The notes: generated from the sequence alone by a model not told the origin. A stretch of DNA of 64,000 nucleotides from Leptodactylus fallax (GCA_947044405.1 CAMRHE010000197.1:2790001-2854000), one strand, 5' to 3'. Positions 27,342 through 38,423 are shown, numbered from the stretch's first letter. A program made the numbers and translations.

Positions 27342-28185
27342 CAATGATATTGAGGTCAGGAGACTGAGGTCAGGAGACTGAGATGGCCACTCCAGAACCT
27401 TCACTTTCTTCTGCTGTAGCCAATGACAGGTCGACTTGGTCTTGTGTTTTGGATCGTTGTCATGTTGGAACATCCAAGTACGTCCCATGTGCAGCTTCCT
27501 GGCTGAGTGCAAATTTGCCTCCAGTATTTGCTGATAACGTGCTGCATTCATCTTTCCTTCAACTTTGACCAAGTTTCCTGTGCCTTTGAAGCTCACACAT
27601 CCCCACATCATCAGTGATCCACCTCCGTGCTTTATAGTAGGAATGGTTCCTTTCATCATAGGCCTTGTTGACACTTCTCCAAATGTAACGTTTATGGTTG
27701 TGGCCAAAAAGTTTGATTTTTGTCTCATCACTCCAAATTACCTTGTTTCAGAAGTTTTGATGCTTGTCTCTGTGCGGTTTGGCGTATTGAAGGCGAGATT
27801 CTTTGTGGCATTTGCGCAGTAATGGCTTTCTTCTGGCAACTCGACCATGCAGCCCATTTTTCTTCAAGTGCCTCCTTATTGTTCATCTTGAAACAGCCAT
27901 ACCAATAGTTTTCAGAGAGTCCTGTATTTCAGCTGATGTTATGTGAGGGTTTTTCTTTGCATCCTGAACAATTTTCCGGGCAGTTGTGGCCGATATTTTG
28001 GTTGGTCTACCTGACCGTGGTTTGGCTTTTACAGAGCCCCTGAGTTTCCATTTGTTAATCACAGTTTGAACACTGCTGACTGGCATTATCAATTCCTTGG
28101 ATATCTTTTTGTATCCCTTTCCTGTTTTATACAGTTCAACTACCTTTTCCCGTAGATCTGTGGACGATTCTCTTGCTTTCCCCAT
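27342..28185 (-). pseudogene. Tc1-D transposase pseudogene
   Basis: The ATG at 28183-28185 opens MGKARESSTDLREKVVELY, the helix-turn-helix YKKISKELIMPVSSVQTVINKWK and the GRP hook RSGRPTKIS. A stop codon follows TIGMAVSR (27883-27885). After further frame changes come WSDETK-type and IKHGGGSLMMWGC blocks and [13 protein letters not shown] (second D; the usual QQ is QH). The gene ends in SPDL, exactly where the catalytic glutamate should follow, next to a duplicated GTCAGGAGACTGAG. The protein is therefore broken and lacks the last catalytic residue. Confidence 0.9.
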
Positions 28186-28589
28186 GACTCACAATCCAGA
28201 AACGTCAGTGGCTGGAGGAAAGATGCAACAGTCTGTCTGGATCCCAGAAACTCACTCAGCTTTTATGCACACACACTGATTACAAGCAAACAGGTCACAG
28301 GTGAGGATGTTACCTTTAATAGTTATTCAAACTACTTTGTGTCAACTTCTGGGCATGTTATCAGGCCAAAGTCACCAGGGTATGTGAACTTTTGAACAAG
28401 GTCATTTTGATGTTTTTGGTTGTCATTATGATTTTAAAAAGAAAAAACACAGAAGTTTGACAATAAATGGCTTCAACCAACCACTAACCATGAGTTGAGA
28501 AAAAGTTTTTGTGTTATCATTCATATTCTCTGAAAAAGGCCAAAAAAACAAAAAATCTGCCAGGGTATGTAAACTTTTTAGCACAACTG
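27342..28589 (-). mobile_element. Tc1-D: 3'-truncated Tc1 inside hAT copy 2
   Basis: The right end reads AAGTTTACATACC-type repeat finishing at GTGCTAAAAAGTTTAC on the minus strand (plus-strand GTAAACTTTTTAGCACAACTG, ending 28589) followed by TA. It is the same family as Tc1-J at 61561. The left side stops at about 27342 inside the transposase gene, so the left inverted repeat is missing. Confidence 0.88.
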
Positions 28590-29090
28590 TATGTGTAGTT
28601 GCACATAAAAAAATGTTTAAGCAATCTGAAAGATTTTTTTCAGATTAGTGCAGGTTAGACTTTATAATGGATAAACAAAAAAGTCATTAACAAAACATTT
28701 TTCACTAACAGGATTGTCTTTTCAGTAAATAGTATGTTTAAAGAATGTGTATATAGATGAATCTGCTCTATTACACGACAGACAAAATTAGATTATTGGC
28801 AATGAAAGGGTTAACTGACCGTCTGCCTATCTGTGTAAGCAGCACAGATTCCCTCTCACTATGTCTATATGATCCTATCTCTATTGAATTCTAGCACTAA
28901 TCTGCCTGTATAATTGTTTGACCCTCTAAGTTCTCCTAGTCCTCTAACTATTGCTGGAATTCATATTGCTTTTTGAGAACTGTGAGATGGATCATAGATC
29001 TATTTGCATGTCCTCTCTATTTCCTGGTCAAACATGTAGCGGTGGCCAGTTTCTCCTAGTGTGGCCATTTTTTATTCATCTGTAGCGTTT

Positions 29091-30140
29091 AAAAACATGT
29101 GTATACAATTCTATAAATATACTCATGTTTAAGAGATGCAACTTTTAAACCTGGGATTCATGAAAACATTTGAAAAAACTAAGTCAATACAGCAGATTGG
29201 ATACAACACTGGCATAATTGTCAGATATACAACAGCACATTTATTCATTATATTTCCATTAATACCACTCTAAGTAGGAGTGATGATGGAACAGATGTCT
29301 GCAGGCAGATGAAAACCAAATGTCGTGTTTAACCTATCTGTTATGACAAGACTGAACAGCTGCAGAGTCACCACACCTCACTTGGGCATGCAGCACCTCG
29401 TTCTTGGAAGACTGGCTTTTGACAATGCTAACTTGTATGCACGCAAACTCTATAAAGACACAGTGACATTGTATTTTGGAACTTTCCATATTTAGTATAG
29501 TCACTGCATACACTTATTATTCTCAGCAAAGATTACTAATGTATATGTGACATCCTGCAACATTACCAAAACACTTTGGGACTGGAACTAGAGCACAGAA
29601 AAGTGTAAATGATATTTTCTGCCAATCAACTACAAATTGGTCATTGGAAACTGGTTAGTATGAGTAGACAAAGCCACACTGGGGCATATTGTTTTACTGT
29701 ATATATCACACCAGCTGATGAAACTTTGTTGGTTTTCCAATGTCCATATAATACTATTGTTACTGATGAATATGAAATAAGAAGAAATACCAAAAAAGAA
29801 AAAGACTTCTAGATTTTGTCTACATGGGACAGTTCTGCAACAAATTTTTTGTTTAGATTTGCAGCAGGAAAATACATAGTATATTACAGCACTAGCAAAG
29901 TGGATGAGATTTCAACAAATGTCATCCACATGCATTGGAGAAAGTCTGCAACAGAAATCGGCCTGTTGTGCAGATTTAACATCTGCAGCCTGTCCATTTA
30001 GGTTGCAGATTTTTCCCCATAGTTTTCCATAGACAACACACAGAAAGTAGAGGAGAATCTTCTCACTTAGGTCTGTCTCTCAAATGCCTGGAAGAGTGAA
30101 GAAATCAGGCGATACCTTTTAGAGGCTAACTGAGTATATT
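29091..30140. other. Non-coding stretch, nothing recognised
   Basis: Moderately AT-rich sequence without protein motifs or clear repeat ends. Confidence 0.4.
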
Positions 30141-30142
30141 TA

Positions 30143-30245
30143 CAGTCATATGAAAAAGTTTGGGCACCTCTATTAATCTTAATCATTTTTGTTCTAAATA
30201 TTTGGGGGTTGGGCCGCCCCTTTCATTTCACCTAAACAAAATTGA
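30143..30245 (+). mobile_element. Lone Tc1 end of the Tc1-F family
   Basis: TA at 30141-30142, then CAGTCATATGAAAAAGTTTG as in Tc1-F at 43227. The first 55 or so bases match closely, after which the sequence decays rapidly towards the homopolymer at 30317. No transposase or second end is present. Confidence 0.85.
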
Positions 30246-30314
30246 AAGGGTTTTCAAAAAAAAAAAAACAAACCCCAAAAAAAAAACCCCCAAAACCCCC
30301 CCTCCCCCCCCCAA

Positions 30315-30388
<74 letters not shown>
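30246..30388. repeat. A/C low-complexity tract ending in a 72-base C run
   Basis: Mixed runs of A and C lead into an uninterrupted C run from 30317 to 30388. The sequence before it (30200-30245) looks like Tc1 inverted repeat with many base errors. This may be an unpolished or misassembled spot rather than biology. Confidence 0.85.
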
Positions 30389-30393
30389 ATATA

Positions 30394-30432
30394 AGTAAGC
30401 TTTCAGGAGTGCTCGCTCCCTTCATCAGACAT
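30394..30432 (-). ncRNA. Hammerhead-like core in the Penelope-like tail
   Basis: Minus strand: CTGATGA (30428-30422), a stem II candidate with GGAG/CTCC pairing, then GAAA (30404-30401). Penelope-like elements are known to carry hammerhead ribozymes. Stem III and the cleavage triplet are not clear here, so activity is doubtful. Confidence 0.4.
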
Positions 30433-30695
30433 GGTGTGATACAAGAACTGAAAATTAACAGATTTTTATACACATGGTTTACAAAGCATTTTAGAGTCCT
30501 TAAAAAAAATTGCAATCTAAGTAGAGAAGTTATTTACAACAGGTCAAAAAAACAGTCTGGAAACTTGTGGGGTGTGACGGAGGGATCAGTAATTCTTGCT
30601 GTTATCTGTTTGCTATCAGGAGGTGATTTGTGACCCTCACAGGTCACACATAGTGTGATTTGAAGCTGGCATGAATATTGAGTTCAGTTCATGGT

Positions 30696-31238
30696 TCAAA
30701 CATAGTGTGACATGAAGCTGGCATGAATATTAAGTCCAAATTGCAGAGTTTGAAATTTTTGCATAAATTTGTACTCCATTTCTTTTCTTTTCTCCTGTGT
30801 CTTAAAATGTCCCATTAAAACCACAACCCGCAAATCTTCAATAGAGTGGTTTTCTCCGGAGAAATGTGCGGCCACTGGGAGATCGGTTCTGCTGTTATTA
30901 ATGGTGGATCTGTGTGAGTTCATTCGTTGACTGAGTCTCTGCCCTGTTTCCCCCACATAGAGGCCTGTGGTGGGACATTGCACACACATTATGAGGTACA
31001 CCACATTGGAAGACCTGCAGGAAAATGTCCCCCTAATTCTGTGCACCTGTTGTGACTGTGGGATAGGTACACTGTCAGCGGTGTGGATGTGCTTGCAGGT
31101 CATGCACCTTTTATGTAGGCAAGGTGAGGTGCCATTTTCAGTTGGGGCCTTCAGGGCACTCCGGACGATAATGCGCCTCAAATGCCTGAGCAGAATCATA
31201 TCAATATCAATCAACCTGTGTTTATGTGAATAAAGCAC
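30696..31238 (-). CDS. GIY-YIG endonuclease domain of a Penelope-like element (partial)
   Basis: Penelope-like elements use a reverse transcriptase fused to a GIY-YIG nuclease that nicks the target for reverse transcription. The 180-codon frame is open to its stop at 30696. It shows a cysteine motif CLHKRCMTCKHI (about residues 40-51), then NVVYLIMCVQC and GLYVGETGQRLSQRM, the two strands that name the domain, with the conserved arginine in the latter block. Downstream are HFSGENHS and EKRKEMEYKFMQKF with the expected glutamate, and GLN close to the end. The N-terminal reverse transcriptase is absent, so the given start is only the edge of the truncation. No disabling mutation is seen within the endonuclease domain itself. 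Confidence 0.8.
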   Translation of the reverse strand: MLYSHKHRLIDIDMILLRHLRRIIVRSALKAPTENGTSPCLHKRCMTCKHIHTADSVPIPQSQQVHRIRGTFSCRSSNVVYLIMCVQCPTTGLYVGETGQRLSQRMNSHRSTINNSRTDLPVAAHFSGENHSIEDLRVVVLMGHFKTQEKRKEMEYKFMQKFQTLQFGLNIHASFMSHYV

Positions 31239-31249
31239 TTAGAGCAGTG

Positions 31250-31320
31250 ATGGTGAACCTATGACACACATGTCAAAGGTGACTCGCCAAGACTTTTTGG
31301 GTGACACACATTGTCCGAAC
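31250..31320 (+). mobile_element. Possible hAT-type end
   Basis: GCAGTGATGGTGAACCTATGACACACATGTC resembles the CAG(N)GATGG(N)GAACC ends of some hAT elements; shown in full it exceeds a short motif, the key part is CAGTGATGGTGAACC at about 31254. No partner end or duplication was found. Confidence 0.3.
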
Positions 31321-33384
31321 AAAGAGGCAGCCACAGGGGCTTACGTCACAACGCTTAAGAATGCTGGGACGCTATGTACAGTGTCCTGGCATTCTTCAGC
31401 GTCGGCTACAGCGCATCCTGGAGGCAGCAGCGGAGGGAGGTCAGGACTGGAGCGTGAACAGGTGAGTAAAAATTATCAGCCACTACTCTGTGTGGGGGTG
31501 GGGCATTTTGTTATGCTATTGCTATTAGCCTTTGTGAATGTCTGAGAAGGCGCACAGATGTAAGTTGATCCAAAGCCTTTTGAGCTGTTCTTTAGAAGAA
31601 TGTCCAATGAATGCAATTGTTCTCCTTAGCTCAGAATTATTATAGCATTTGTAAAAAAAAATTATATACTGTATATCTGTTACATATCATGAAAATGACA
31701 TGTATAAATATTACTGTAACAAGTTCTGTTTGAGTAAATTTTTTTTGAATGATAGGTATGTGTAACTTTATATTATAATGAATTGTAAAGATGAGTTGAC
31801 AGGAAAATTCTAATTTTCCATGAAAGATAGTGTAGTTCTGCTTTCACAGGAAATCATTTAGCTCTAGCTTACTCCTTGCTGCCATATATGTGTCACTAAT
31901 CTATACTGCGATCCTATTTACTATCTTGGATCAATGTACAAAGTCTGTACTGTATGTTACAGTGTACATCTGTAAGACAATCCTCAAAGGTTCAGGTTTC
32001 CATGAGTTATCATTTTTAGGACTATATCCACATATGTTATTCATTTGTCCTGGATCAACAGGGTTAGCTATTGTCATCCAGGATCAATTACTATGTAGTT
32101 TAGTTACTAGATAAGAACACTTTTAATAAAAATTCCCTAAACAGCTTTAATATTTTCAGTTAAACAGCAAGGATTTGTATAATTGGGGAGTGGGGAAGAG
32201 AACTGAATAACAAATAATATGTATTGCCATACTTTTAATAAAGAATTATTATTATTTCCCATAGTACCACATCTTTATGGGTGCTGAAAAATCTGGAACA
32301 AAACCAGGACCGCAAAGATATATGTACAGTGAAGAAACTAGCCTTATATAACAGCATGTCACTTCCAAATCAGCTGAGATACTAAATGCTGGGATTGTAC
32401 CAGAGGTATATATGAATAGGCAGCAGTCTTATGAGACAGTGGAACTAATATAGAAGGTTGCAGATAGTACTAGATTACATGACTACTTACTGTTCATTTG
32501 TAGAAGTCAGTTATTAAAATAGGGCTACATGAGACTTCCTACAGCTCACTTTGCTTCAAAAAATCACTGTATTCACTGTCCATAGGAATGTATTTAGGAA
32601 CATGGAAAAGTCTTGGAAAACTCTGTGCTAGTGCTTGTCTTTCCTTAGAGTAAAATGAAAATTGCTTGAGAACAGTTTAAAATTAACTAATACAGTGAAT
32701 CCGGCAGCAGTACCATGCTTCTACATAAGATGTAGTACAGGACAGAGAGGGAGATATTTTCAGTTTCTAATGGTGTTTGAAAATTTGGCGTACTTTCAGA
32801 CTGCCTAGTCTACCTTTACACAACTTATCAGTTGGCGTTTCATCACATTGAAAGTAAGCCACTGAAGTGACCTACTGTCAATGTGATCGGAAGTAACCCA
32901 ATCACAATGAAGTGTAGGTAGGGCTGGGAGATTGGGGGGCGAGGGAATCAGGAGCTATTCATATGGATTCATTTTAACTGACAGGCAGCTCCTGCAAGGG
33001 GATAGTGATCCAGGTGCAAAATATTGCGTCTGCATCATTCGACATCTGAGCGACATATTTGTGAAAAACAGACAGCACACGGATGATGTCCTGTATTGTC
33101 CATTTTTTTTTCACAGCTCCATTGATATGAATTGCTGAGATGAGAAAAGAAATTAGATAAAAATTTGTATATGCCACTATTTTTTCTCATAAATTGACAA
33201 TGGTTGTGTGAATGGCTCCATTAACTATAATGGATTTGTGTGCTGTCCAATTTTTTCACAGATATCACACGGACAGAAAAGTTGTTAGTGTGAAAGAACC
33301 CATATAGTACTGTTACACTCTTCTGACATAGCATATACTGACTAGGCTCCTTCAGGGTCTAAGGAATGAGTGTATTTACTTTGA
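31321..33384. other. Non-coding stretch with decayed MITE
   Basis: No gene. 32930-33300 has mirrored words (CGGATGATGTCC, TTTTTTCACAG, ATAATGGATTTGTGTGCTG and CACACGGACAG) typical of a decayed palindromic MITE. CAG|GTGAGT at 31459-31467 is a perfect splice-donor match but has no visible exon. Confidence 0.4.
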
Positions 33385-33851
33385 TGTACCGTATTTTTCG
33401 GACTATAAGACGCACTGGACCATAAGATGCACCTAAGTTTTAGAGGAGGAAAAAAAAATTTTGAAGCAAAAAATGTGGTAAAATATTTAATAACATATGG
33501 GAGTTGTAGTTTTGCAACAGCTGCAAGGTCACATTGACAGGTGGCCCTGCAGATGTACAGGGATGCATAGGGCGTCTTTTTTTGCAAGGTCAGGTGTACT
33601 TTCTAGTTATACCATTTTTGGCAATGTCTATTGCTTTGATCACTTTTTATTCAACAGAGAAAAAAAAAGCGGCAGTTCGGCACTTTTTTTTTTTTTCCCC
33701 GCTACGTCGTTCGCCCTACGGGAAAAATATTTTTATAAGTTTGTACACCAGGCATTTTCAGACACAGGGATACCTAATGTGTATGTGTTTCACAGTCATT
33801 TTCTGCTTTTATATGTATTCTAGGGAAAGGAGGGATGATTTAGAACGCTGA

Positions 33852-33884
<33 letters not shown>

Positions 33885-34150
33885 GCCCCCCTAGGGGACT
33901 TGAACCTGTAATCACTTGCTTGCAAGTCCCATAGACTGCAATAAAGTTGTATTCTGTACATTACTATTGAGGCTGGTCATAGACCAGCCGCAATAGTAAT
34001 ATTACTATGAAAGGCCTGGGAACCTTCATTAGGCTACCGGCTGTCACAGCAACAGGTCGGCTCCCGCGATCTTGCCGCCCTGGAGCCGTCCTGCAACAAG
34101 AAAGGTAACCACTGGGCCCGGGGGGCAGTTTTAATACATTTGGCGGGCCT
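33385..34150 (-). repeat. Repeat X, copy 2 (inverted relative to the other copies)
   Basis: Begins CCGTATTTTTCGGACTATAA at about 33389 and runs through GTCTTTTTTTGCAAGG, TTTGATCACTTTTTATTC, CTAGGGGACTTGAACCTG and CAGCCGCAATAGTAATATTA to GGCTCCCGCGATCTTGCC. Each block is found in reverse order and complement at 50228-52910. No coding capacity. Confidence 0.7.
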
Positions 34151-34489
34151 TACAGGTAGTAATGCCCATGATCAGAGTCAACTCAATTTTTTGATCACAT
34201 TCCTTTAGGATATATAATAATACTTAGGGTGGTATTAGATTAAAAGATTTTTTTTAACACGTGCTGATCCCCCTGCATGTGCTTTACTAAAGCAATGTCC
34301 CCCTAGCTTGTACTTTCATTGTTTGCTCACTGCACACAGCGATGACCTAACCAGCAAACAATTACTTTTTTGTACTGCTAAAACCAAGGGGTTCGATGAA
34401 CAAGCAAACACTCCTTCATTGGGTGATTGGTGGAATTATTAGACAAGCTGACTATCTAGAACGAGAACCTATACGAGCATTTGTTGCCA

Positions 34490-34990
34490 ATAATTGCCCC
34501 CAAGGCCCCACATAGCGAATTAATTTTTTCTGCAGCATTTTTAAATTACATTTTTGCTGCGTTTTTCTCTGTGATTTTTCTTCCCTTATTAAACCTATAG
34601 AAAAAACACTTGCGTTTCTGCAACTAAAATTGACATGCTGGTTGTTGCAAAAACACATATATTTTTGAAAATGCAGCTTTTCCCGAGCGTTTTTTCTTCT
34701 GCAATGTGTGGATGGGATTAGCCAAAATCTCATTTATTTGCTGGTACTGACATTTGTGAAAATACAGCGTCTTTGGCTGTTGTGGAAACGCAGCAGAAAA
34801 CAACACTGGGTTTTACAGTACCAGCAAGGTGCGGAAAAATGCATTATGTCAATTTTACTGGCAGAAATATTTGCTTTTTCCTTACAGATTTAATAAGGGA
34901 AGAAAAACCATGGAGAAAACCGCAGCAAAGGTGCAATAAAAAATGCTGCGTTTTTTTCCCACTGCCTTTTTTAGCTGCAGTTCACTAGTA
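34490..34990. mobile_element. Palindromic MITE, TTAA-type family
   Basis: CAAGGCCCCACATAGCG at the left and a GCTGCAGTTCACTAG right border enclose mirrored words: GCAGCATTTTT, TTCTTCCCTTATTAAACCTA against AGATTTAATAAGGGAAGAAA, AAAATTGACATG and ATGTCAATTTTA. The ends are worn and TTAA is not preserved. Confidence 0.5.
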
Positions 34991-35460
34991 TTAGATTTTT
35001 GCTAATGGACACAATTTTGCAGGTTGACAGACAAGAGCTGTGTAAGTGCCCTGTAAGTACATGCTGTAAAACACTACCATTGTGAATAAATTTGTATATA
35101 CCAGATGCAGCGCAGTAATCTAGATGCTTTATGCATTTGGCGACCTGCATACACTATGTGTGACATGCTCACAACCATGTGTGTAGGACATGATTAAACG
35201 GCACATGGATGACACCTATATACTGCCCATGCCTCTATGAACCCATTCACTGATGTCAGGGAGTGGGTGTGACAAATGGACAGGAATAGAACCTGTCCTG
35301 AGTTTTAAACCCCTTGCAGACTACAGTGTGCTAGGTCAGTGTGCTATCCGGGTTTTTCCTGGATGACATCCATGTGTCGCCCTTGTGCTGGCCGTGCCGT
35401 TCATTCACGGCCAGCAGCTAGCACATCTGGTCGTGTGAAACCCGGCTTACCCTGGGCTCA

Positions 35461-35513
35461 CGGCCCCATACACAGGACTGTGAAAATACATGGTTGTGTG
35501 TATGGGGCCTTAG
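35461..35513. repeat. Hairpin GGCCCCATACACA / TGTGTGTATGGGGCC
   Basis: Inverted arms of about 15 bp around a 22-base spacer (GGACTGTGAAAATACATGGT). Probably the end of a palindromic MITE that starts around 35330, since ACGGCCAGCAGC and GCTGGCCGTG also mirror each other. Confidence 0.55.
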
Positions 35514-36590
35514 AAAGCCACATGACAATTGCATTCATAAAAAAAAACAAAAAAACAAAACTGGACTTCATACATGTAAACATGCCCAAAAAGCTTTTAA
35601 ATAGCATATTCCTGCACCTATAATTGCAATAGGCAGTTATTTATGAAGATTATTATAAGAAAGTAATCAATTATATATAAATGCAAATATTAAATCTAAA
35701 GTATTCTATATAAATAATATATCTATAGCATATGTATTGCACCATTACAAATATATCCATGCCAGAGATGATCGTATTAGCAGGGGTGACACAGTTATGT
35801 AGAACTGTATGCTGCCATAGTACAAGTGAGCTATAGGAGCTGGGCAGATTTCTGTCTGCCTTTTTAATGGGTCGTAAATTGAGGAAACGATTTCAAAGGT
35901 TTCCATGTTCTGTATGATATTAACAGTGCCCTCTATATTAATGTTTATTAGCGGCAATATTCTCACACCACAGGAGGGGTGGGTGCTGGTTGTGCAGCGC
36001 TATCATTTGCACTTCATTACTTTGGGGCTGAAGCTTTCAGAAAGCTGATATCCTCTTTACATTTTTACAGATGCTTCTAGTTTACCAGTTCATGACTGCT
36101 GTACGAAGAAGGACTTCCTGCCACTAAACTACTTGCTGGCATGGGGGATGAATTTCAAAAGCCCAGCAGAAAGTAAACCTTTGTGGCATGCGTTTGCCTT
36201 TCTGAGGGTTGAAAAAAAAATCAAAATACACACACCTTAAACTAACAGTCTGCATACTGAAGTTTGACTAGTGTGGCCAAGACTAAATGACATAGTAACA
36301 TTTCATAGGAAACATAAAGTATGAACCTTCATTATGCAAATTTGCCAATTCCTTCTGAAAAATGATGTTTAAAAAGTGCTATACACTAATGTTCGCACAC
36401 TATATATCTGCATTTGGTATGTAAAGTTCTCCATTCGTGATCAGGGTGTCAATTACATTTTTTTAAAAAAGGAAAATTTGAGTGGTTTCACACTTTATTT
36501 TGGTGTTATAATGCTGCAGCCAGTAGTTACAGATTATTCAATAAGAAATTATAAATTGCTTTACATACACTTGGCGGTTTTTGAACATCT
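35514..36590. other. AT-rich stretch, nothing recognised
   Basis: No protein motif, inverted repeat or RNA gene identified. Confidence 0.4.
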
Positions 36591-36596
36591 TCTAGC

Positions 36597-36720
36597 GCAG
36601 GGGTCGGCAACCCCTGGCACGCGTGCCACTGTTGGCAAGCATAGCATATTTTGCTGGCACGGGACCTGCAAGCAATAAATTGCTGCCCTCCCTGCCCACC
36701 AATGAGGGGAGTGAGGAAAT
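36597..36720 (+). mobile_element. hAT-type end fragment
   Basis: CAGGGGTCGGCAACCCCTGG at about 36598 matches the common CAGGGGTCGGCAACC end of hAT MITEs. A short GGCACGCGTGCC palindrome follows. The other end is not seen. It is related to the shorter element at 38424. Confidence 0.45.
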
Positions 36721-36743
36721 CCCAGGAGGTGGAGCCATGTGCA

Positions 36744-36780
36744 TAGAGGAGAGGAGAGGAGAGGAAAGGAGAGGAGAGCT
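36744..36780 (+). repeat. GAGAG-type purine microsatellite
   Basis: GAGGA/GAGAG units repeated over about 36 bases with one GAAAG interruption. Confidence 0.8.
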
Positions 36781-37019
36781 CAGTACAGCAAAGTGAAAGT
36801 AAAAAACACCAGGTACATGCTGGGATTACTATTGTTATTAATGTCAGGCATTTGGGGTTATTAATTTAGTTTTAGTAACTCCGTGTGTGTAACATTAATA
36901 ACAATTAACCCCATGATGAAGATCCTTAATTATTACCTCCATGTCTCTCACATATCAGTAACTTATGTGAGGCACACAAGGGTTAATGTGAGGGACATGA
37001 TGGGGTTAATTGCTATTAA

Positions 37020-37363
37020 AGAGGACCTTTCATGTCCTCGGGCACATGCGGTTTTATATACTGCTAGAAAGCCAGCAGTCGGTTTTCCCCGTATGTGCCC
37101 CAGGGTTGGAGAGAAATAACGGCACTGATATCTCCCCACTGTCAGAAGGGCATTCCTTACCTGGGCGGTAAGGAACGCCCTCTCTGACAGTACAATGCTA
37201 TGTTAGAGTACAGTCAGGGGGGCGTTGCTTACAGCCCAGTGATGACACTGGCCGGTAAGGAACGCCTTTCTGACAGTGGAGAGATATCGGTTAATTTCTC
37301 TCCAGCCCCAGCTTTCTAGTAGTATATAAAACTGCATGTGCATGAGCACATGAAAGGTCTTCT
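37020..37363. mobile_element. TTAA MITE, first of a tandem pair
   Basis: TTAA (37016-37019), AGAGGACCTTTCATG ... CATGAAAGGTCTTCT, TTAA (37364-37367). Arms also share GCACATGC, CAGTATATAAAAC-type and GGTAAGGAACGCC words. A 344-bp non-autonomous piggyBac-type element. Confidence 0.8.
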
Positions 37364-37367
37364 TTAA

Positions 37368-37733
37368 AGGGAGTCTATCATTACATTTAGGCATTAGCAG
37401 CAGCACTTCTCACTACAGCACATGTGCGGAATTTGCATGCACTGTACAGTGAGAAGTTCTGCTGACACAGCGAAGAATAAGAAGAGGATATCTTCACATG
37501 AAGGGGCGTGCAGCAGCAAGAGGTAGAATACTGGATATGACAGTGCTGTGCTTGGAGCACTGGGGGAACGCCCCCTGTGCTCCATGCACAGAATTAGCAT
37601 ATAAGAATAAAGTATGTATTTCAATAACGGTGTCAGAGAAAAGATAAGGAAAGGTAGGGATAGAATAGCCTTTCTAAAGGCTATTCCAACATGTCGTTAG
37701 GGAAATTTGCCTAAATCTAATGATAGACTCCCT
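37368..37733. mobile_element. TTAA MITE, second of a tandem pair
   Basis: Starts directly after the shared TTAA (37364-37367) with AGGGAGTCTATCATTACATT and ends AATGATAGACTCCCT-like (CTAATGATAGACTCCCT). A different family from its neighbour. The right TTAA is damaged. Confidence 0.75.
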
Positions 37734-38423
37734 AATATGAGGCACATGGAGTTACTAAATTGTAATGCACATGACTATATACTTTTTATCCGCATTTGTG
37801 GATAGAAGTACGGAGCCATACATTTCAATGGGCCTATAAACATAGATGTCGTTTTTGCGGCTGTGTGTCTGGGCCAATTTGAAGAGCTGCAAAATATAGA
37901 GCAGGTCCTATATCTGCCTGCATTTGCAGCCCTGTCAATTCATTTTTAATGTATAGGTCAGTGAAAACCACATCCATGCCGTTTGTGTGCAGGAGGCCTA
38001 AGGGTGTTTCTTTTCATGTGGTGACACACTGTGTAGCCTGATGTGGCTATAGCCAAATCCAGTCCCCGGGCACCAGTGCTTTCACTTTGGGGTAAGTGTG
38101 ACACCCATTAGTTACTGGCTGGGGTTTTGCTGTTACCACACAGCCAGGAATTAAATGTGGCTGTAAGTAATCCGCGAAAGTGAAAGTACTGGCGACCTGG
38201 GGATGCCACATCCAGGTACATAGTATGTCACCATCCTGCAGGTGTTACTTCGCTCTGCTCCCAGTCATATACATTTACCACTAATTTTGTTTTACACATG
38301 TACTTACATTGTTTCTAATGGAAAAGTACAGGTGTATTAAGGCAAATAACGGTAAACGCATGTGGCTGGGAGCACAGTATGACAGCACCCCTATGTTACC
38401 GTTTGTGCTATATGACTTTAGTG
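37734..38423. other. Non-coding stretch with worn MITE
   Basis: 37795-38005 holds mirrored CCGCATTTGTGG and related words with CATTTCAATGGG, a typical eroded MITE. No genes. Confidence 0.35.

Larger units (their letters stand above)
26480..29090 (-). mobile_element. hAT transposon copy 2, split by Tc1-D
   Basis: On the minus strand the leader at 29090-28592 matches the leader of hAT copy 1 (10030-10560), and after the Tc1 guest the sequence resumes at about 27333 in the same order as copy 1 (GTGTGCAGAAAAATGAC against GCGTGCATTAAAAAATTAC; GATAAGACCTGGCA against GATAGGACCTGGCA). Only the N-terminal coding part is present; the rest is lost at about 26480. Confidence 0.65.
30389..31240 (-). mobile_element. 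Penelope-like retroelement, 5'-truncated
   Basis: On the minus strand a GIY-YIG endonuclease frame (31238-30696) is followed by a non-coding tail of about 300 bases that ends with GTCTGATGAAGGGAGCGAG and CTCCTGAAAGC next to the C run. The reverse transcriptase part is missing. GIY-YIG plus a cysteine motif upstream is characteristic of Penelope-like elements such as Neptune. Confidence 0.75.

Noticed and set aside
30160..30633. Proline-rich (or, antisense, glycine-rich) open frame
   Set aside because: It is the translation of the 72-base C run and flanking low-complexity sequence, not a gene.
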